Shown here one piece after another: positions 34,286-37,816 of a stretch of 37,816 bases of DNA. This DNA comes from Pseudomonadales bacterium (GTDB lineage Bacteria > Pseudomonadota > Gammaproteobacteria > Pseudomonadales > JAHRWD01). Within the stretch, counting starts at the first letter, position 1, and each line of letters begins with the position of its first letter. The translations under genes were made by a program, and so were the position numbers. Location of the stretch: assembly GCA_016763075.1 (NCBI GenBank), contig JAESUM010000055.1:1-37816 (forward strand). Reading direction: 5' to 3'. The notes beneath the pieces were generated by a model that had not been told where the DNA came from, did not search any database, and saw only the letters and a program-made list of their open reading frames with translations.

Positions 34286-34747
34286 ATGAAAATTGACAAA
34301 ATTCTGACCCAAAACCGCTCTCTGGTTATTTCCCAGGGCAGAAGCAAAAAAAGGCTGCTTGAAAAAGCCTCCCAGCTACTCTCGCGAATGTTCCCAGAAC
34401 TCGATAGCACTGAGCTCTTTGAAGGTTTGATCGCTAGAGAGCGCCTTGGCAGCACTGCAATCGGAGATGGCGTAGCGATACCACATTGCCGTGTACCGCA
34501 CTGCCGAGAAATACTTGGCATGCTTATTTTGCTAGACGAGAGCGTTGATTTTGACGCAACCGACGACCAACCCGTGGATTTGCTCTTCATACTCTTGGTG
34601 CCAATGGAGTCAACCCATGAACACCTCGAAACCCTCGCGTTACTTTCGAACCAATTTAGTGACCCAAATTATTGCGAGCAACTAAGAGCCGCAACTGATT
34701 CAGAAATACTCTTCAAAACCGCGATCGAATACACCAAAACAAGCTAG
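34286..34747 (+). CDS. ptsN: Nitrogen PTS enzyme IIA
   Basis: A 153-residue EIIA-Ntr protein, a phosphorelay regulator without a sugar. The phosphorylated His67 is in GVAIPHCRV. The C-terminal helices contain ESTHEHLETLALLSNQF. Its phosphoryl donor is NPr (PtsO), normally encoded two genes downstream but not found here. It controls potassium transport and sigma-54-linked functions in other species. No clear ribosome-binding site precedes the ATG. Followed by rapZ. Confidence 0.96.
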   Translation: MKIDKILTQNRSLVISQGRSKKRLLEKASQLLSRMFPELDSTELFEGLIARERLGSTAIGDGVAIPHCRVPHCREILGMLILLDESVDFDATDDQPVDLLFILLVPMESTHEHLETLALLSNQFSDPNYCEQLRAATDSEILFKTAIEYTKTS

Positions 34748-34815
34748 ACTTTCTAAGCAAATCTACCCTATATACTCTCTACACCCTCTATAAATTAGCC
34801 AACGAGAACGAAGGA

Positions 34816-35670
34816 ATGAAGCTTGTAATCATCACCGGACGTTCAGGCGCAGGAAAAAGTACAGCTCTTCATGTTCTTGAGGACCTTGGTTTTTTTGCAA
34901 TCGACAATGTTCCCGCAGAGCTAATTCCAGACATCACGCACAAAGCAATAGAAAGCAATGAACCTGACTACCAACGTTTGGCGATTATTGTTGATGCTCG
35001 CAACATAACTCATACGCTGGATCAATTTCCTGAAATAGTACGTCAGTTAGAACAACAAAACATCAGCTTAGAAGTGATTTATCTCGATGCTGATGATTCT
35101 GTGCTTCTGCACAGGTTTAGCGAAACCCGTCGTAAACACCCCCTTAGTAATAACGATGTTATTTTAACTGAAGCAATTGCAGAAGAGCGCATACTGCTAG
35201 AGCCTTTTTTACAGCTGGCCGACCTCACAATCGATACCAGCCAGCTGACCATTCATCAATTACGAGACCTTATCTCAACCCGTTTAGCCAGTCGCAAAGA
35301 AGGTCAGCTAGCACTATTGTTCCAATCCTTTGCGTTTAAAAAAGGCATCCCCTCTGATGCAGATATGGTTTTCGACGTACGTTGCTTGCCCAACCCGTAC
35401 TGGAATGTAGCGCTTCGCACGCTCACCGGAAAAGATGAAAAAGTCGCAGAATATTTACGTCAACAGCTTGATGTAACCGAAATGCTAAATGACATACGAA
35501 GCTTTTTAGATAAATGGCTGCCGCGCTTTATTGATACCAATCGAAGTTATATCACTGTCGCCATTGGCTGTACTGGCGGCCAGCACCGTTCTGTTTTTTG
35601 CTGCGAGCAACTGGCCAAGTATTTCACCGATGAACTGCCAAACGTGCTGGTAAGACACCGCGAGCTATAG
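34816..35670 (+). CDS. rapZ: RNase adapter protein / nucleotide-binding protein
   Basis: A 284-residue P-loop protein. Walker A GRSGAGKS is at 8-15, followed by ALHVLEDLGFFAIDNVPAELIP. The C-terminal domain keeps GCTGGQHRSVFCCEQL and RHREL at the end. In E. coli RapZ controls GlmS and cell-wall precursor supply by guiding RNase E to the small RNA GlmZ. Orthologues in other groups (YvcJ) bind nucleotides. A GAAGGA precedes the ATG directly. It is the last conserved member of the block; ptsO does not follow. Confidence 0.96.
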   Translation: MKLVIITGRSGAGKSTALHVLEDLGFFAIDNVPAELIPDITHKAIESNEPDYQRLAIIVDARNITHTLDQFPEIVRQLEQQNISLEVIYLDADDSVLLHRFSETRRKHPLSNNDVILTEAIAEERILLEPFLQLADLTIDTSQLTIHQLRDLISTRLASRKEGQLALLFQSFAFKKGIPSDADMVFDVRCLPNPYWNVALRTLTGKDEKVAEYLRQQLDVTEMLNDIRSFLDKWLPRFIDTNRSYITVAIGCTGGQHRSVFCCEQLAKYFTDELPNVLVRHREL

Positions 35671-35803
35671 TTAAAATCGACATGAACACCTAATAAACTA
35701 TGAGCCCGCCCGAACAAACGCGTCACCGTAGGCCCATGCTTCTGACGGGTTAAATCTACAGCTCATGCTGTAGTGATTCACAACAATTTTTTGAAAAAAA
35801 CCG

Positions 35804-37162
35804 ATGGTAAAAAAACAAAAAATAGAGGCTAACCAAGCTCGACTACTCGAGCTAAACCAAGCCCTCGATAGCGGTACATTCGCTCCTATTCGCTCCATGC
35901 TTAATGGCTTGAAAGCTGCGGATGTCGCCCGCTTGCTAGAGTCATCTCCGCCAAAATTGCGAAGCGTACTGTGGCAATTGATTGAACCCAACAAAGAAGG
36001 TGACATTCTTCAATACCTGCCTGATGACCTTCAGGCATATTACCTAAAACGTATGGATGCGGAAGAAGTCGTCGCAATTACTGAAGGATTGGATACTGAT
36101 GATGTCGCAGATATCCTTCATCAGCTTCCTAATACCATCATCAAGCAAGTCCTCCATGCAATGGACAGTCAGGACCGTCACCGCGTTGAGCGAGTACTGT
36201 CTTACCCAGAGGAAACTGCCGGTCGCTTGATGGATTCCAGCATGATCACCGTACGGCCGCGTTTTACGCTAGATGTCGTATTGCGCTACATTCGTCGACA
36301 CGAAGAACTACCCACCATGACCGACAATATTGTCGTCGTGAATAGCAAAGACCAGTTCGTGGGTTTATTACCGCTTACCAAATTATTGGTGAGCGACCCA
36401 TCGGTTACCGTACGCGAAACCATGCTTACGGATATCGAACCTATTCAAGCAACCATGACAGACCTTGAGGTATCGAATTTATTTGAACTTCACGATTGGG
36501 TCTCTGCACCTGTCGTTGATGAAGACGGCGTACTGGTTGGCCGAATAACCATTGATGATGTCGTTGATGTCATCCTCGAAGATGCGAGCCATTCTATTTT
36601 GAGCATGGCAGGTCTGGACGAAGACGAAGATGCTTTCGCGCCGGTAAAAATTACCGCAACCAACCGTCTTCCATGGCTTGGAGCAAACCTAGTCACCAAC
36701 ATCATTGCCGCTGGTGTCATTTCAATGTTCACCGATGCCATTGAAAAGGTCGTTGCACTTGCTGTGCTTATGCCCATCGTTGCAAGCATGGGTGGTGTTG
36801 CTGGCAGCCAAACCTTAACCTTAGTGATACGCGGTATGGCACTGGGGCAAATAGGCTCGGCCAACGTCTCGTGGCTGATGCGCCGCGAGTTATTTGTTGG
36901 CCTCATTAACGGCGTGGTGTGGGCTGCAGCCCTAGGCGCCTTTGCAGTCTTCTGTTTTGACGATATTGCCTTAGGCTTTATCATTGCCGCAGCCATGATT
37001 TTAAACATGCTTGCGGCGCCGTTGGCCGGTGCTTTTTTGCCCCTATTTCTGACAAAAATGAATATCGACCCTGCATTAGCCGGAACGGTATTGCTCACTA
37101 CCATCACCGACATTGTTGGTTTCGTCGCCTTTTTGGGGCTCGCCACACTGGTTTATTTGTAA
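35804..37162 (+). CDS. mgtE: Magnesium transporter MgtE
   Basis: A 452-residue Mg2+ channel/transporter. The N-terminal superhelical domain (LLESSPPKLRSVLWQL, then LDTDDVADILHQLP) is followed by two CBS domains (about 135-250; MITVRPRFTLDVVLRYIRR, VLVGRITIDDVVDVILEDA). The membrane domain has five helices from about 285 (LPWLGANLVTNIIAAGVISMF, PIVASMGGVAGSQTLTLVIRG). Acidic residues in the CBS/linker region bind Mg2+ and gate the pore in studied homologues. It lies 133 bases after rapZ; that gap has only a small hairpin (CTACAGC/GCTGTAG, 35756-35773). Confidence 0.95.
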   Translation: MVKKQKIEANQARLLELNQALDSGTFAPIRSMLNGLKAADVARLLESSPPKLRSVLWQLIEPNKEGDILQYLPDDLQAYYLKRMDAEEVVAITEGLDTDDVADILHQLPNTIIKQVLHAMDSQDRHRVERVLSYPEETAGRLMDSSMITVRPRFTLDVVLRYIRRHEELPTMTDNIVVVNSKDQFVGLLPLTKLLVSDPSVTVRETMLTDIEPIQATMTDLEVSNLFELHDWVSAPVVDEDGVLVGRITIDDVVDVILEDASHSILSMAGLDEDEDAFAPVKITATNRLPWLGANLVTNIIAAGVISMFTDAIEKVVALAVLMPIVASMGGVAGSQTLTLVIRGMALGQIGSANVSWLMRRELFVGLINGVVWAAALGAFAVFCFDDIALGFIIAAAMILNMLAAPLAGAFLPLFLTKMNIDPALAGTVLLTTITDIVGFVAFLGLATLVYL

Positions 37163-37186
37163 CTAAGGCTACGTTTACCTACAAAT

Positions 37187-37235
37187 AAAGGTGAATATAA
37201 ATAAGCTAGTTAGTAGCCTTTTTATTCACCTTTTT
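37187..37235. terminator. Bidirectional terminator between mgtE and the nitrilase gene
   Basis: AAAGGTGAATA (37187-37197) is the reverse complement of TATTCACCTTT (37223-37233), with a 25-base loop. A T-run follows the right arm, and the left arm gives T-rich RNA on the other strand. A competing stem AAGGCTAC/GTAGCCTT (37165-37172 with 37213-37220) also exists. Confidence 0.55.
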
Positions 37236-37263
37236 GCTCACGTTTTATTATCGTCTTTATCGG

Positions 37264-37816
37264 CTAAGTATTAATCTTTGTATTCACGGTAAAGCGTTGA
37301 TGCTCACCTACTGGTAAATCAGCTCGGTGTTGATTCAATAAATCAAGATCAATTTCAGCGGCAATTACGCAGGGTTCAGTTCCTGCTTCGGCCAACACCT
37401 TTCCCCAGGGATCAATAATCATACTGTGGCCCCAGGTTTGCCTATTGGGCCCGTGGGACCCACCTTGATTGCTAGCCAATACATAACTTAAATTTTCGAT
37501 CGCACGCGCTCTTAACAAAGGCTCCCAATGGGCTTTCCCGGTAGTAGCGGTAAACGCCGAAGGCACGGTAAGTAGCTGCGCACCGGCATTAAATAGCACT
37601 CGATACAGCTCGGGGAATCGCAAGTCGTAACACACGCTCATTCCTATATTCCCTAACGGTGTTTCTATACACACCGCTGAATCACCAGGTTCGAAAGTGT
37701 CGGATTCTCGGTAGCTACCTTGACCATCGGCTATTTGAGCATCGAACAGATGAATTTTGTCGTAACGAGCGATTTCTGCACCCGTGTCGTCGTACAAAAA
37801 ACTGGCGGCACGAACA
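37264..37816 (-). CDS. Nitrilase-superfamily amidase (Nit1/YbeM-like), 5' end beyond the window
   Basis: A C-N hydrolase family enzyme, cut by the right edge. The frame is open through to base 37816 (VRAASFLYDDTGAE…), so the start is outside. The catalytic Lys is in RYDKIHLFDAQI and the nucleophilic Cys in SVCYDLRFPELYR; the first Glu lies beyond the edge. YRESDTFEPGD and the late ENLSYVLASNQGG match the deaminated-glutathione amidase subgroup, which repairs damaged glutathione. In many gammaproteobacteria such a gene lies between yhdP and tldD. It converges with mgtE and is separated by a terminator. Confidence 0.92.
   Translation of the reverse strand, partial: VRAASFLYDDTGAEIARYDKIHLFDAQIADGQGSYRESDTFEPGDSAVCIETPLGNIGMSVCYDLRFPELYRVLFNAGAQLLTVPSAFTATTGKAHWEPLLRARAIENLSYVLASNQGGSHGPNRQTWGHSMIIDPWGKVLAEAGTEPCVIAAEIDLDLLNQHRADLPVGEHQRFTVNTKINT

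Noticed and set aside
35698-35753. Tiny frame of 17 codons between rapZ and mgtE as a remnant of ptsO
   Set aside because: It shows no HPr motif (no GLHARxA) and no ribosome-binding site.
36490-37146. Long open frame antisense to mgtE (218 codons)
   Set aside because: It lies entirely opposite the clear membrane domain of mgtE and is rich in Ala, Ser, Thr and Met, as expected from the complement of such a gene.

Overview
The window reads as chromosomal DNA of a Gram-negative gammaproteobacterium, probably a marine or otherwise environmental one. The main reasons are the conserved block yrbG-type antiporter–kdsD–kdsC–lptC–lptA–lptB–rpoN–hpf–ptsN–rapZ, the hisB–hisH–hisA–hisF run, nagZ, and outer-membrane and lipoprotein genes. 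I cannot name a genus. I see no phage, transposase, CRISPR array or rRNA.

Layout. Bases 1-5780 (+) hold a possible gene end at the left edge, a coniferyl-aldehyde-type dehydrogenase, a 560-base gap with small unexplained frames, two adjacent acyl-CoA dehydrogenases and an alpha/beta hydrolase; this suggests aldehyde and fatty, aromatic or side-chain acid catabolism. Bases 5802-7138 (-) hold a GIY-YIG protein and an accessory PRPP-synthetase-like protein. A DUF4382-type lipoprotein (+) ends at a clear terminator. Bases 9471-15643 (-) form a signalling block transcribed in the order periplasmic binding-protein-like lipoprotein, very large hybrid kinase with five PAS-like regions, REC-EAL phosphodiesterase. 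The lipoprotein frame is broken at a run of seven A, and the shifted frame ends one base before the kinase ATG. tRNA-Asn with its own promoter and terminator follows.

Bases 16109-23033 (-) hold moaA, an MscS-type channel, nagZ, an L,D-transpeptidase, an RluA-family pseudouridine synthase, a GNAT acetyltransferase overlapping a small P-loop kinase, and a Nudix hydrolase. A plus-strand outer-membrane beta-barrel gene (23444-24064) has a good promoter but an in-frame TAA in its signal peptide. The histidine genes hisF, hisA, hisH and hisB (24177-27270, -) diverge from the LPS/sigma-54 block (27526-35670, +), which makes and exports LPS (Kdo synthesis, Lpt transport) and encodes sigma-54, the hibernation factor, EIIA-Ntr and RapZ. 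The usual ptsO/npr is not found after rapZ; mgtE follows. A convergent nitrilase-superfamily gene runs off the right edge.

The best leads are the frameshifted sensor lipoprotein, the nonsense-interrupted porin-like gene, several short tandem duplications lying directly downstream of stop codons (hisB, the GNAT gene, mscS, the antiporter), a 14-bp perfect inverted repeat before ptsN, and an acyl-CoA dehydrogenase pair in which only one member has a plausible catalytic glutamate. I found no clearly new defence or mobile system.
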